DNA from: Sphingomonas sp.
GTDB lineage: Bacteria; Pseudomonadota; Alphaproteobacteria; Sphingomonadales; Sphingomonadaceae
Length of the DNA: 64,000 nt
Direction: 5' to 3'
Assembly (NCBI RefSeq): GCF_017304615.1
Contig: NZ_JAFKLZ010000003.1
Coordinates: 372,001-436,000 of the forward strand
The translations under genes and the position numbers were made by a program. A model generated the notes under the pieces. That model searched no databases, was not told the origin of the DNA, and was given only the letters and a program-made list of their open reading frames with translations. Below are positions 55,757 through 64,000 of this stretch, in pieces; position 1 is the first letter of the stretch, and the number at the start of each line of letters is the position of its first letter.

Positions 55757-57673
55757 TCAGCGCGGGGTCAGCAGCCGATCCAGCCCGGTTTCTCCGGCGC
55801 CGGTCTTGACGAAGTGCGGATAGCGCAAGCCCCCGTGATAGTCGATGCTGATGCTCTTCACTTCCTCGCCGGCCTTGATCAGCAGCACGATCGGCGCTGT
55901 CGAACCCTTCGCGTCGCTCACCGCGTTGCGTAGCCGGTCGTCGTTATAGGCGAGGCCGTTGACCGCGACGATCGTGTCGCCGAGCGTCAATCCGGCGTTG
56001 AACGCGGGGCTGCCCCAGCGCACCGAGGACAGCGATCCGTCGGCGCCCACGGTCAGTCCCAGCGAATAACTGAGATCGGCCACTCGGCGCGAGCGTTCGG
56101 CCTGGCGGCCGGTGGGGCTCTGTTGATCGGTATAGACGAGCTTGTAGCCGTTGCGTTCGAACCCGCCGAGCGGGGCCGGCTGGCCGGTCTCGGTCAGCCG
56201 CTTGGTGAGCAGGCCGCGCCAGTCATAGGGCTGTATGCTGTTGAGCGTCGCGACCACATCGTCGAACGTATAGGTCACTTCGCCCCAGTCGCCGTCGTTG
56301 ATCCCGAAGAACGCCTTGGCGAAATCGTCGAGTGATTTGGTCCCCTTCGACTGCTCGCGCAGGATCGAATCGACCTCCATCCACACCAGCAGGCCTTCGT
56401 TGTAATATTCCTCGCCGCGCTGATAGTCGGTCCAGCCCATCGGCTTGCGGTTGGACATGATCGGGCTGTTGGTGGTGTCGATCATCGGCCGCCAGTTGCG
56501 CCCCGGCGTGTTGTCGAGGTTGGCGGCGATCATCGCGTACTGGTCGAGCGTGTCCTGCTTGCTGACGAGGCCGCTGCGCGCCTGGAGCACATAGCCCCAG
56601 AATTGCGTCTGGCCCTCATAGACCCAGAGCAGGCTGTCGCGCATCGGGTAGCGGTAATCGGGCGTCCACAAGTCCGCGCCGCGGCGGAACTTGCCGTCCC
56701 AGCTGTGCGTGTATTCGTGCGGGAAGACGTTGCGCGCCGACGGGTTCGTCGCCCAGTCGGTGAAATAGCCGAGCCGCGTGCCGATTTCGGTAGACCGGTG
56801 ATGCTCCAGCCCGATCCCGCCCAGCTCGTTCGAGATAGAGACCAGGAATTCGTAATGGTCGTAGTGCTGCGCGCCGAACAGTTTCACCGCCTGATCGACC
56901 ATGCGCTTGTGGGCCGCGATCATCTCCGGCGTCGCGGCGTCCAATTCCTTCTGGTTGTCGGCGAAGACGTTCATGTTGACGCGATCGCTGAGCGCCCATT
57001 TCTTGTAATACCGCCCGGCGACGATCGGTGAATCGATCAGGATCTCGTAGTTGGTCGGCTCGTAGGTGTAGGTCGATCCGGCTACCTTGGCGTTGAGAGC
57101 CGACGCTGCGCTCCAGCCTTCCGGATACTTCACCGTCAGCTTCACCGGAATCTGCCGGACGAAATAGCCCGCAGGATAGAAACTGGTCACGATCGGCTGC
57201 AGACTCATCATGTTGGGGGTGACGAGGGTGCGGCCCTGATCGGCGCGAGTCGCGGTCAGATACTGGAAGCGGACGTCGATTGCCTTGACGCCCTTCGGAA
57301 TGTTGAGGTGGAAGGCGTAGACGTCGACCGGATCGCGCGTCCACGGAATCTCCCTGCCGCCGGCGCTGACTTTCAGGCCCGCCATCTTCTCGATCTCGTT
57401 GCGCGGCGTGTGGCCGCCCGGCACCCATTTGGGGAACAGGATCACGAAATCGCCGGTCTTGGCGACGGGGATCGTCTGCTTGATCGAGTATATGCCGCGC
57501 GCGGTGTCGGTCGCGTCGATGTCGATCGTCATGGTGCCCGGATAGGGCATGTCTGCGGCCGCCGGGATCGTGTCGACGACAGGCACCGGCTGCGGCTTCG
57601 AGTTGTTTGCCTGGCCATAGGCGACGGTGGCGGTGGCGGCGAGAAGGAGAGCGAACGCGGCGCGGCGGATCAT
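55757..57673 (-). CDS. M61 family glycyl aminopeptidase-like metallopeptidase with PDZ domain
   Basis: This 638-residue exported enzyme has a signal peptide (cut after A-Y-G, about residue 20), an N-terminal beta domain (about 45-200), and a gluzincin catalytic domain with H-E-x-x-H in F-P-H-E-Y-T-H-S-W-D-G-K and the third ligand Glu in L-L-W-V-Y-E-G-Q-T. A C-terminal PDZ domain follows (about 540-625; G-S-P-A-F-N-A-G-L-T-L-G-D-T-I-V-A-V-N-G). The family removes N-terminal Gly or Ala from peptides in the periplasm. The start at 57671-57673 begins the signal peptide; the frame remains open upstream but is not used. Confidence 0.94.
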   Translation of the reverse strand: MIRRAAFALLLAATATVAYGQANNSKPQPVPVVDTIPAAADMPYPGTMTIDIDATDTARGIYSIKQTIPVAKTGDFVILFPKWVPGGHTPRNEIEKMAGLKVSAGGREIPWTRDPVDVYAFHLNIPKGVKAIDVRFQYLTATRADQGRTLVTPNMMSLQPIVTSFYPAGYFVRQIPVKLTVKYPEGWSAASALNAKVAGSTYTYEPTNYEILIDSPIVAGRYYKKWALSDRVNMNVFADNQKELDAATPEMIAAHKRMVDQAVKLFGAQHYDHYEFLVSISNELGGIGLEHHRSTEIGTRLGYFTDWATNPSARNVFPHEYTHSWDGKFRRGADLWTPDYRYPMRDSLLWVYEGQTQFWGYVLQARSGLVSKQDTLDQYAMIAANLDNTPGRNWRPMIDTTNSPIMSNRKPMGWTDYQRGEEYYNEGLLVWMEVDSILREQSKGTKSLDDFAKAFFGINDGDWGEVTYTFDDVVATLNSIQPYDWRGLLTKRLTETGQPAPLGGFERNGYKLVYTDQQSPTGRQAERSRRVADLSYSLGLTVGADGSLSSVRWGSPAFNAGLTLGDTIVAVNGLAYNDDRLRNAVSDAKGSTAPIVLLIKAGEEVKSISIDYHGGLRYPHFVKTGAGETGLDRLLTPR

Positions 57674-57742
57674 GGGCAGGAAACCTCTTGCGGGTTGCGA
57701 CAGACCCGCTGTCCTACGGCTGCGATACACCGGCGTCCACCC

Positions 57743-58387
57743 TCAGCCGCCGCCCAAGGTGTTGATGGTGAACGCGAGGATGCCCAGGTTGAAGACGAAT
57801 GCCGCCAGACATTGGCCGAGCGTCACCATCCGCATCCGGCGCGAATTGATTTCGATGTCGCTGGTCTGGAACGTCATGCCCAGCGTGAAGCTGAAATAGA
57901 TGAAGTCCCAGTAATCGGGCTCCTTGCAATCGGGTATGTCGAGGCCGCCGGTATCCTTTCCGTCGCCGTCGCAATCCGAATAATAGAGATGCGCGTAGTG
58001 CAGCGCGTAGATGATGTTCGAGAACAGCCAGGCGAGGATCAGGGTCACAACGACCAAAGCGACCGACCAAAGATCGTGCTGATCCTTGGCCTGCAATTCC
58101 TTGGCGACCGACACCAGGATGACGACCATCGTGACGCCGGTGATCGCGAGCAGGCCGGTGCGGTTGGCGTCGTTGTCCTGCGCGGCCTTGCGCATCGACT
58201 TCGCGTTGCCGCCGCGCAGCAGTGGCAGGATCGCGATCAGGAACACGGCAGATGCGACGTCGAACGCTGCCATCGTGCCTCGTCCCCAGCCGAGCGGCGG
58301 GATCGCGACGATCAGGCCGATCACCAGGACCGCGAGGAACAGCAGGAAGCGCGGTGGGGCGATCCGCTTGCCCAGGTTCATGGCCAT
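57743..58387 (-). CDS. DUF1345 membrane protein
   Basis: The 214-residue protein has five or so transmembrane helices and the DUF1345 landmarks L-L-A-I-T-G-V, A-W-L-F-S-N-I-I-Y-A-L-H-Y-A-H-L-Y-Y and D-F-I-Y-F-S-F-T-L-G-M-T-F-Q-T-S-D-I. The F-S-F-T-x-G-x-T-F-Q-T-S-D stretch resembles an ion-channel pore helix and filter. An Asp-rich, calcium-motif-like loop D-C-D-G-D-G-K-D precedes it. The function is unknown. It is divergent from hisS, with 50 bases between starts. Confidence 0.9.
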   Translation of the reverse strand: MAMNLGKRIAPPRFLLFLAVLVIGLIVAIPPLGWGRGTMAAFDVASAVFLIAILPLLRGGNAKSMRKAAQDNDANRTGLLAITGVTMVVILVSVAKELQAKDQHDLWSVALVVVTLILAWLFSNIIYALHYAHLYYSDCDGDGKDTGGLDIPDCKEPDYWDFIYFSFTLGMTFQTSDIEINSRRMRMVTLGQCLAAFVFNLGILAFTINTLGGG

Positions 58388-58437
58388 GACGAGAGGCTAG
58401 CGCAGGCCCGCATGCTCTACTAGAGAGCGCCGCCAAT

Positions 58438-59763
58438 ATGGCGCGCATCGAAACCCCCAAGAGAATCCGCGGAACGCAGGACATTTTCGGCGACGAACAG
58501 CGCCGCTTCGCGCGCGTGCTCGAGGCGTTCGAAAAGGTGCGCCGGCTATACGCCTTCCAGCGCGTCGACTTGCCGGTGTTCGAGGACACGCAGGTCTTCG
58601 CGCGCTCGATCGGCGAGACGACCGACGTCGTGTCGAAGGAAATGTATTCGTTCGAGGATCGTGGCGGCGATTCGATCACGCTGCGGCCGGAATTCACCGC
58701 GGGGATTTGCCGCGCGTATCTGACCGAGGGATGGCAGCAATATGCGCCGCTCAAGCTGGTCACGAGCGGGCCTGTGTTCCGATACGAGCGCCCGCAAAAG
58801 GGACGCTATCGCCAGTTCCACCAGATCGACGCCGAGGTGATCGGCGCGGCAGAACCGGCGGCGGACGTCGAACTCCTCGCGTTTGCGGACCAGTTACTCA
58901 ACGAACTGGGTATCGCGGATGGCGTGACGCTCCAGCTCAACACACTGGGCGATGCGGAGACGCGCGACGCTTGGCGCGGGGCGCTGGTCAGCCATTTCGA
59001 GAAGCATCGCGGCGAGCTGAGCGAGGACAGCCTGGTCCGGCTCAACAAGAACCCGATGCGCATCCTCGACAGCAAGGACCCGCGTGATCGCCCGATCGCG
59101 GATGCGGCGCCCGACATCGACACACACCTGACGAGCGAGGCGGGCGCGTTCTTCGAGGCGGTGACGAAGGGCCTGGATGCCGCGGGCGTGAAATGGACGC
59201 GCAACGCGCGGCTGGTGCGCGGGCTCGATTATTACCGCCACACTGCGTTCGAGTTCGTCACCGACCGGCTCGGCGCGCAGGGCACCGTGCTCGCGGGGGG
59301 GCGTTATGACGGCCTCATCGAAGCGCTCGGCGGGCCGCACACCCCAGGCGTCGGCTGGGCGGCCGGGGTCGAGCGTCTGGCGATGTTGCTGGACGAGCCG
59401 GCGGTCGGCCAGATCGAAGCTGTCGTGATTCCGATGGGCGATGCGGCCCAAGTGCGCGCGATCGGCGTGGTCGCGAGTCTCCGTCGATCGGGCGTCAGCA
59501 CGGATATGGCGTTCAAGGGCAACATGAAGCGGCGGCTGGCAAAGGCCAACGACGCCGGTGCCACCTACGCTCTGATTCTCGGTGATGACGAGCTTACAGA
59601 GAATAAGATCGTGGTCCGCAACCTCGTCGAGGGCAAGCAGGCGAAAGCGTCTCTGGGTTCGATTGGCAATGTCCCGCTGTCATTGCTGTGGGTGATGGAC
59701 ACCGATGTCGTTCAACCCGGCGATAGCTATGTCGGCGACCTGCTGCTCGGTCATAAAGAATGA
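58438..59763 (+). CDS. hisS: Histidyl-tRNA synthetase
   Basis: The 441-residue class II synthetase has motif 2 ([19 protein letters not shown]), the histidine-specific blocks L-V-R-G-L-D-Y-Y and motif 3 ([10 protein letters not shown]). A C-terminal anticodon-binding domain (about 330-440) follows. It charges tRNA-His in the cytoplasm. The ATG is at 58438, and the stop overlaps the prfA ATG (ATGA), so hisS-prfA-prmC reads as a translation operon. Confidence 0.97.
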   Translation: MARIETPKRIRGTQDIFGDEQRRFARVLEAFEKVRRLYAFQRVDLPVFEDTQVFARSIGETTDVVSKEMYSFEDRGGDSITLRPEFTAGICRAYLTEGWQQYAPLKLVTSGPVFRYERPQKGRYRQFHQIDAEVIGAAEPAADVELLAFADQLLNELGIADGVTLQLNTLGDAETRDAWRGALVSHFEKHRGELSEDSLVRLNKNPMRILDSKDPRDRPIADAAPDIDTHLTSEAGAFFEAVTKGLDAAGVKWTRNARLVRGLDYYRHTAFEFVTDRLGAQGTVLAGGRYDGLIEALGGPHTPGVGWAAGVERLAMLLDEPAVGQIEAVVIPMGDAAQVRAIGVVASLRRSGVSTDMAFKGNMKRRLAKANDAGATYALILGDDELTENKIVVRNLVEGKQAKASLGSIGNVPLSLLWVMDTDVVQPGDSYVGDLLLGHKE

Positions 59764-60842
59764 CCTCGATCTCCCCCCAACGGATCGCGCAGATCGAGGC
59801 GCGGCGGGACGAGCTGGGCGCGCTGATGGCGACTGGTGACCTGTCGGGCGAGCGTTTCGTCCAGGTGTCGAAGGAATATGCCGAGCTCGAGCCGGTCGCG
59901 AAGGCGGCGGGCGAGGTGCGGCGGCTGCGCGCCGAACTCGCGACGCTCAGCCACATGGCCGAGGACGACGCGTCCGACGGTGACCTGAAGGCGATGGCGC
60001 GCGAGGAAATCGAGGAGATCCGCGAGCAGCTCCCCGCGGCCGAGCGAGGCCTCGCGCTTGCCTTGCTCCCGCGCGATGCCGCCGACGAACGCGCGGCGAT
60101 GCTCGAAATCCGCGCCGGGGTGGGCGGCGACGAGGCGGCACTGTTCGCGGGCGATCTGTTCCGCATGTATCAGCGCTATGCCGAGGCGCAGGGCTGGCGG
60201 GTCGAATTGATCTCCGCCTCCGCCGCCGATGTCGGTGGCTATAAGGAAGTCGTCGCCTTGGTCGAGGGCAAGGGCGTGTTCGCCAAGCTGAAGTTCGAAA
60301 GCGGCGCGCACCGCGTCCAGCGCGTGCCCGCGACCGAAAGCGGCGGGCGCATCCACACCTCCGCCGCGACCGTCGCGGTGATGCCCGAAGCCGAGGAAGT
60401 CGACGTGCAGATCGACGAAGCCAAGGATTTGCGCATCGACATCTACCGCTCTTCGGGGCCGGGCGGGCAGTCGGTCAACACCACCGACAGCGCGGTGCGG
60501 ATCGTGCACATTCCCTCGGGGCTGGTGGTGATCCAGCAGGATGAAAAGTCGCAGCACAAGAACAAGGCCAAGGCGCTCAAGGTGTTGCGGACGCGGCTGT
60601 ACGAGGCGGAGCGTGAGCGGCTGCACAACGAACGGGCGGGCGCGCGCAAGTCCATGGTCGGGTCGGGCGATCGCTCGGAACGCATCCGGACGTACAATTT
60701 CCCGCAGGGGCGCGTGACCGACCACCGCATCAACCTGACGCTCCACCGCCTGCCCGAAATCCTGGAGGGCGACATGGACGAGTTGATCGGCGCGCTGATC
60801 GCGGAGGACGAGGCCGAGCGGCTGGCGAGCCTTGAGGGTTGA
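59760..60842 (+). CDS. prfA: Peptide chain release factor 1
   Basis: The 360-residue factor recognises UAA and UAG. The RF1-type recognition motif P-A-T lies in [16 protein letters not shown], and the catalytic G-G-Q is at residues 235-237 ([10 protein letters not shown]), the glutamine methylated by PrmC. The length matches the family. prmC, its modifying enzyme, begins at its 3-prime end, the standard arrangement. Confidence 0.97.
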   Translation: MTSISPQRIAQIEARRDELGALMATGDLSGERFVQVSKEYAELEPVAKAAGEVRRLRAELATLSHMAEDDASDGDLKAMAREEIEEIREQLPAAERGLALALLPRDAADERAAMLEIRAGVGGDEAALFAGDLFRMYQRYAEAQGWRVELISASAADVGGYKEVVALVEGKGVFAKLKFESGAHRVQRVPATESGGRIHTSAATVAVMPEAEEVDVQIDEAKDLRIDIYRSSGPGGQSVNTTDSAVRIVHIPSGLVVIQQDEKSQHKNKAKALKVLRTRLYEAERERLHNERAGARKSMVGSGDRSERIRTYNFPQGRVTDHRINLTLHRLPEILEGDMDELIGALIAEDEAERLASLEG

Positions 60843-60846
60843 GACG

Positions 60847-61656
60847 GTGCGGCAGGCGCTCGCCGCCGCCGCGACGCGCCTGGGATTTTCGGAGACGCCG
60901 CGCCTGGATGCCGAACTGTTGATGGCGCATGCGCTGGGCGTTGGCCGCGAGCAACTCCTGTTGCGTCACCTGGACGATCCGGCGCCCGCGACCTTTGCCG
61001 CGCTGATCGAGCGACGTCTTGCGCATGAGCCGGTCGCCTACATCACGGGCAGGCGCGATTTCTGGAGTATCACGCTTGCCGTCGGTCCCGGCGTATTGAT
61101 CCCTCGGCCCGATAGCGAAACGCTGATCGAGGCGGCGGTCGCGCATTTCACCGGGCGCCCGCCCGCAATGGTGATCGACCTTGGCACCGGACCGGGGACG
61201 TTGCTGCTCGCGGCGCTGGCGGAGTGGCCGGAAGCTCGCGGGGTCGGGGTGGATTGGTCGGAACAGGCGCTGAGCTACGCGCACAAGAATGCCGAGGCGC
61301 TCGGGATGGCGGACCGCGTCCTGTTGCGCCGGGGTGATTGGGCCTCCGGGATCGCGGAACGCTTCGACCTGGTGCTGTGCAACCCGCCTTATATCGCGGC
61401 CGATGAAGCGTTGCCGGCCGAAGTCCGTGACCACGAACCCGCCGCCGCCTTATTTGCGGGGAGCGACGGGCTCGAGGACTACGGCATCATCGCCGCGCAA
61501 CTCCCGCGACTGATCGCGCCCGGGGGGATGGCGGCGATCGAGATCGGCGCGACGCAGGCCGCGGCCGTCACCGCGTTGCTGTCAGCGGAAGGCCTGAACG
61601 TGGCCCTTCGCCACGACCTTGCGGGGCGCGACCGTTGCCTTGTCGCCACGCCTTGA
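60847..61656 (+). CDS. prmC: Release factor glutamine methyltransferase
   Basis: The 269-residue SAM-dependent enzyme methylates the GGQ glutamine of release factors. Motifs are P-R-P-D-S-E-T-L-I-E, the SAM site D-L-G-T-G-P-G-T-L-L-L and the catalytic N-P-P-Y-I. I prefer GTG at 60847: GAGGG (60834-60838) sits 8 bases before it. A TTG at 60832 overlapping prfA gives five more residues but has no ribosome-binding site. It is the last gene of hisS-prfA-prmC. Confidence 0.94.
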   Translation: MRQALAAAATRLGFSETPRLDAELLMAHALGVGREQLLLRHLDDPAPATFAALIERRLAHEPVAYITGRRDFWSITLAVGPGVLIPRPDSETLIEAAVAHFTGRPPAMVIDLGTGPGTLLLAALAEWPEARGVGVDWSEQALSYAHKNAEALGMADRVLLRRGDWASGIAERFDLVLCNPPYIAADEALPAEVRDHEPAAALFAGSDGLEDYGIIAAQLPRLIAPGGMAAIEIGATQAAAVTALLSAEGLNVALRHDLAGRDRCLVATP

Positions 61657-61929
61657 TGCGGGACAACCGGCACCCCATATTTCCGCTTGGAAGAACGCCC
61701 GGTAGCCGCTATTGAGCGCGCAGGGGCACACGATCTCATCCACGACATCGTTGGAATAGGTAGATTGCCCAATCCTTCGTCTTCGGCCGCTTGTCCGGTG
61801 GCCATGACAGGTCTTCGCGTCCTGACAGGCGCGGAAGGCGCGCGTTGGCAGCATCCTTCCGGGATGCATTGGTTTGCACCGTATGGGAGCAAGGCCGGGT
61901 TTGGTTTGTGACACAAGGACCACAGGACT

Positions 61930-62706
61930 TTGATCAATAACAATCGTCAGGCCGGTCGCCGTCGCGGCCGGGGTGGACAGCGCCAGGGTGCCGGCAACCC
62001 CAATTCGGGTAACCGGATCGACAACCGCGCGCGCGGCAATGCCAGCCAGTTGCTCGAGAAATACAAGACCCTCGCCGCTGATGCGCAGCGCCAGGGCGAC
62101 CGCGTAAACGCCGAATATTATCTGCAGTTCGCGGATCACTATTTCCGCGTCCTGGCCGAAAGCCGCAGCCGCTTCGAGGAGCAGAATCAGGGCCAGAACC
62201 AGCGTCGCGGTCGCGAGGACTCGTTCGACGACGAGGATGAGGGCTTCGAGGACGAGGGCAACGAAGCCGTCGCCGACGTCGCCGAACAGCCGCGTCGTGA
62301 GCGGGCGCGCGATGATAGCGGGCAGGACGGTCAGCGCGAGTATCGTAACCGGGACCGTAACCATCGCGGTGACCGCGAAACTCGCGAAGACCGTGGCAAT
62401 CGTGAACCGCGTGAGGATCGCGGCAACCGCGCGAACGGCAACGGCTATGCCGCCAATGACGGCGACGAGGGCGACCGCGTCGAAGCGGCCGCGCCTGCCG
62501 AGGAAGAACGCGCGCCGCGCCGTGGCCTGCGTCCGCGCCGCGAGGCCAAGCCGGTCGCGGCGAACGAGGGCGAGACCTTCGACGCGGCCTTGCTGCCACC
62601 GTCGCTCGGGATCAGCGTCGGCGACGAGGGCGAGGAACCCGCCCCCAAGCCCCGCCGCGGCCGCCCGCGCCGCACGCCGAGCGCCGAGGTCGACGCCGCG
62701 GAGTAA
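61930..62706 (+). CDS. DUF4167 domain protein
   Basis: The 258-residue protein has an N-terminal DUF4167 domain (about 1-85) with the invariant core R-I-D-N-R-A-R-G-N-A-x-Q-L-L-E-K-Y and A-E-Y-Y-L-Q-F-A-D-H-Y-F-R-V. A long low-complexity tail follows: an Asp/Glu patch, repeats rich in R-D-R-N/R-G-N/R-E-D-R, and a final P-R-R-G-R-P-R-R. The tail looks like an RNA-binding disordered region. It starts with TTG (61930), giving the family-standard I-N-N-N-R-Q-A-G-R-R-R-G-R-G-G-Q; an AAGGA lies 10 bases upstream. No function is established. A terminator follows. Confidence 0.9.
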   Translation: MINNNRQAGRRRGRGGQRQGAGNPNSGNRIDNRARGNASQLLEKYKTLAADAQRQGDRVNAEYYLQFADHYFRVLAESRSRFEEQNQGQNQRRGREDSFDDEDEGFEDEGNEAVADVAEQPRRERARDDSGQDGQREYRNRDRNHRGDRETREDRGNREPREDRGNRANGNGYAANDGDEGDRVEAAAPAEEERAPRRGLRPRREAKPVAANEGETFDAALLPPSLGISVGDEGEEPAPKPRRGRPRRTPSAEVDAAE

Positions 62707-62734
62707 ATTCGGTCGGTTGATGTGTTAGAAAAGG

Positions 62735-62761
62735 GGGCGTCGGGAAACCGGCGCCCTTTTT
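62735..62761 (+). terminator. Intrinsic terminator after the DUF4167 gene
   Basis: A 9-bp stem (62735-62743 with 62748-62756, one G-U pair) closed by a GAAA tetraloop is followed by T5 (62757-62761). It lies 28 bases after the stop codon. Confidence 0.85.
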
Positions 62762-62966
62762 CGTTTGGCGGATGGATATGACGGCTAGCGACCCATGAGC
62801 GGTCGTTCGTCTAGCCGACGAGCGCCGCTTGTGAGAAATCGCGTTGATCTGCTTTCATTGTAATTTGAGCTCACCACACCTACTTACGGTGCATCGTCGG
62901 CACGGTTATTTGTAAGCGCCGGTGGCTGGGTTCGGAATGTTCTCGCTTACAGTTTGCGAGGGCAAA

Positions 62967-63140
62967 ATGGATCTGAATTACCTCCTTCACCGTCATCAAG
63001 TTTCGCTTATGCGAGCACACGGCGCGTCCTGCATTTCGGCGCGCTCATCGCACCGTGGCATGGCTCGCGAATACGCGGAGCGTATCCGCGTCTTGCAGAA
63101 CGACCTTCAAGTTGTTTCGCCGTTTGGTCTGGTCGCCTGA
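62967..63140 (+). CDS. Small helical protein, sphingomonad-type hypothetical
   Basis: This 57-residue frame begins M-D-L-N-Y-L-L-H-R-H-Q-V-S-L-M-R-A and continues with a second amphipathic helix H-R-G-M-A-R-E-Y-A-E-R-I-R-V-L. The ATG at 62967 is preceded by GAGGG at 4-base spacing. I recall small proteins with this M-D-L-N-Y-L-x-x-R-H-Q-x-S-L-x-x-A start as common in sphingomonads, function unknown; this is memory, not a search. It is directly followed, with no gap, by the gene at 63141. Confidence 0.6.
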   Translation: MDLNYLLHRHQVSLMRAHGASCISARSSHRGMAREYAERIRVLQNDLQVVSPFGLVA

Positions 63141-63416
63141 ATGAGTGGCATCACCCGCCTCGCGACCGGTCAAAGCAGCGAGAATGTCACCCGTCTTCGG
63201 TTCCGACGATCGGTCGTCAATCGGCCGGGCGAAGGCGCCCTTGCGCGACAGACGCAGATTGCCTTGCTCGCATTTCAGGCGTTCGACGACCGGAATGCCG
63301 CGCGCCAGTTTTTGAACGAGCGGAGCGCGGAGATCGATGGCAGGCCCATTGATCTGGCCGGTGAGAGTGACGCTGGTTTTGCCACGGTCCGAGCGATGTT
63401 GCCTACTGGCAGCTGA
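63141..63416 (+). CDS. Possible MbcA/ParS/Xre antitoxin C-terminal domain protein
   Basis: The 91-residue product has a basic N-terminal part (R-L-R-F-R-R-S-V-V-N-R-P) and a C-terminal stretch resembling the toxin-binding DUF2384 domain. The helix Q-I-A-L-L-A-F-Q-A-F-D-D is followed by A-A-R-Q-F-L-N-E-R, then the G-R-P-I-D-L-A turn and S-D-A-G-F-A-T-V. That order (F-D-D...A-x-x-F-L...G-R-P-x-D-L...G...V) is the pattern of MbcA/ParS antitoxins. The usual RES-domain toxin is not adjacent. It starts immediately after the stop of the upstream small gene, so the two are probably coupled. Confidence 0.55.
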   Translation: MSGITRLATGQSSENVTRLRFRRSVVNRPGEGALARQTQIALLAFQAFDDRNAARQFLNERSAEIDGRPIDLAGESDAGFATVRAMLPTGS

Positions 63417-63456
63417 CCACCCAATAGCGGACGTTTGACCTGACCGCTCGGTCCAC

Positions 63457-63735
63457 TCACCGATCGAACCGCTCGACATCCTCGTCATGCCCCGTCCCTG
63501 AACTCAGGAACGCCAGGCCCATCAAAGCGGCGGCCATCATGATCGTGCCGCCGAACCCGCCGATCGCGGCGAGGATCGCCACCCAGCTCAGCGGGCCGTA
63601 AATCTGGTCGAGTATATACAGCGCGATGCCGACCGCGATCGCCGCGGCGAGCAGCATCCACAACAGCATCCGGCGATACCGTTTCCACGCGAACGCGGCA
63701 TAGTCTGGGTCATCGAGGCCGGACGGTTGCTCCAT
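63457..63735 (-). CDS. Two-helix membrane protein, hypothetical
   Basis: This 92-residue protein has a soluble N-terminus (D-D-P-D-Y-A-A-F-A-W-K-R-Y-R-R-M), two transmembrane helices (about 24-44 and 50-77) with a G-G-F-G-G-T turn, and an acidic tail G-H-D-E-D-V-E-R-F. No named family is recognised. It is convergent with the antitoxin-like gene and divergent from the CBS gene. Confidence 0.75.
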   Translation of the reverse strand: MEQPSGLDDPDYAAFAWKRYRRMLLWMLLAAAIAVGIALYILDQIYGPLSWVAILAAIGGFGGTIMMAAALMGLAFLSSGTGHDEDVERFDR

Positions 63736-63795
63736 GCTTTCTATTTGGCGCGAAAAGTGGAATCCTCAATCCCATAAGCAAGTGAGGAGAGAGCC

Positions 63796-64000
63796 ATGAC
63801 GATCGCAACGATCCTGTCGGGCAAGGGCGCGGAGGTGACGACGATCGCCGCCGACGCCACGGTCGCCGACGCCGTTAAGCTGCTCGCGGAGCGACGGATC
63901 GGCGCGGTGCCGGTGCTGAAGGACGGAGCGGTCGCGGGAATCTTTTCGGAACGCGACGTGATCCATTGCCTGGCGGACCAGGGCGCAGCCGGGCTCGACC
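63796..64000 (+). CDS. CBS domain protein, N-terminal part
   Basis: The frame runs off the right edge. The 68 visible residues contain the first CBS motif of a small stand-alone CBS-pair protein: V-T-T-I-A-A-D-A-T-V-A-D-A-V-K-L-L-A-E-R-R-I-G-A-V-P-V-L, then G-I-F-S-E-R-D-V-I-H-C-L. Such proteins of about 140 residues bind adenine nucleotides. GAGGAGAG precedes the ATG at 63796. Confidence 0.88.
   Translation, partial: MTIATILSGKGAEVTTIAADATVADAVKLLAERRIGAVPVLKDGAVAGIFSERDVIHCLADQGAAGLD

Overview
This 64 kb window is a high-GC, gene-dense chromosomal segment of an alphaproteobacterium, most likely Sphingomonas or a close relative (Sphingomonadaceae). Supporting marks are: the cysteine-free L36 protein, GapR, the xseA-DUF2093 pair, DUF1244 and DUF4167 proteins, a PEPxxWA-CTERM sorting tail, two large TonB-dependent receptors with a D-I-V-I-T-G box, and short intergenic hairpin repeats of the kind common in sphingomonads. 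I see no rRNA, tRNA, CRISPR array, prophage, transposase or plasmid gene.

Layout. 1-8.2 kb: tail of tadA, a CorC/HlyC-type CBS membrane protein, a membrane helix-hairpin-helix protein, a secreted VWA (YfbK-like) protein carrying a TonB-box-like motif, an OmpW porin, and purD and xseA, whose start codons overlap back to back. 8-22 kb: DUF2093, an M23 peptidase, two tandem TonB-dependent receptors with long leaders, clpB, and a two-domain M16 peptidase. 22-34 kb: purEK, hydrolases, gpmA, an M14 carboxypeptidase coupled to a lipoprotein, rpmJ, pyk, gapR, DUF1003 and an HI0933-type flavoprotein. 34-43 kb: the recombination/envelope block yebC-ruvC-ruvA-[PEP-CTERM protein]-[GFA protein]-ruvB, an XRE/membrane-protein pair, then ybgC-tolQ-tolR-tolA-tolB-pal. 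43-55 kb: an SPFH/ribbon-helix-helix/hydrolase/membrane-protein operon, S1/P1 nuclease, isoaspartyl peptidase, tandem acyltransferases, ispG followed by a pentad-repeat miniprotein, a retropepsin-like protease, an EamA transporter, GNAT and TfoX proteins. 55-64 kb: ppa, an M61 peptidase, DUF1345, hisS-prfA-prmC, a DUF4167 protein, two small proteins (one resembling an MbcA/ParS antitoxin C-domain) and a truncated CBS protein.

Functionally the window mixes core information processing (RuvABC, PrfA/PrmC, HisS, XseA, ClpB, GapR, L36), purine and isoprenoid synthesis, glycolysis (GpmA, Pyk) and a large envelope share (Tol-Pal, TonB receptors, OmpW, M23, M16, M61, lipoproteins). Genes are packed tightly: many tandem pairs share ATGA/GTGA/TTGA junctions, and several convergent pairs overlap at their stop codons.

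No large accessory island or defence system is visible. The best candidates for something undescribed are small: the regular pentad-repeat protein coupled to ispG, the SPFH-RHH operon behind a perfect AT-rich palindrome, the XRE/4-TM pair with a 40-bp dyad, the TonB-box-like motif in the VWA protein, the probable CTG start of ruvC, the 12-codon leader before the EamA gene, and the orphan antitoxin-like pair near the right edge.
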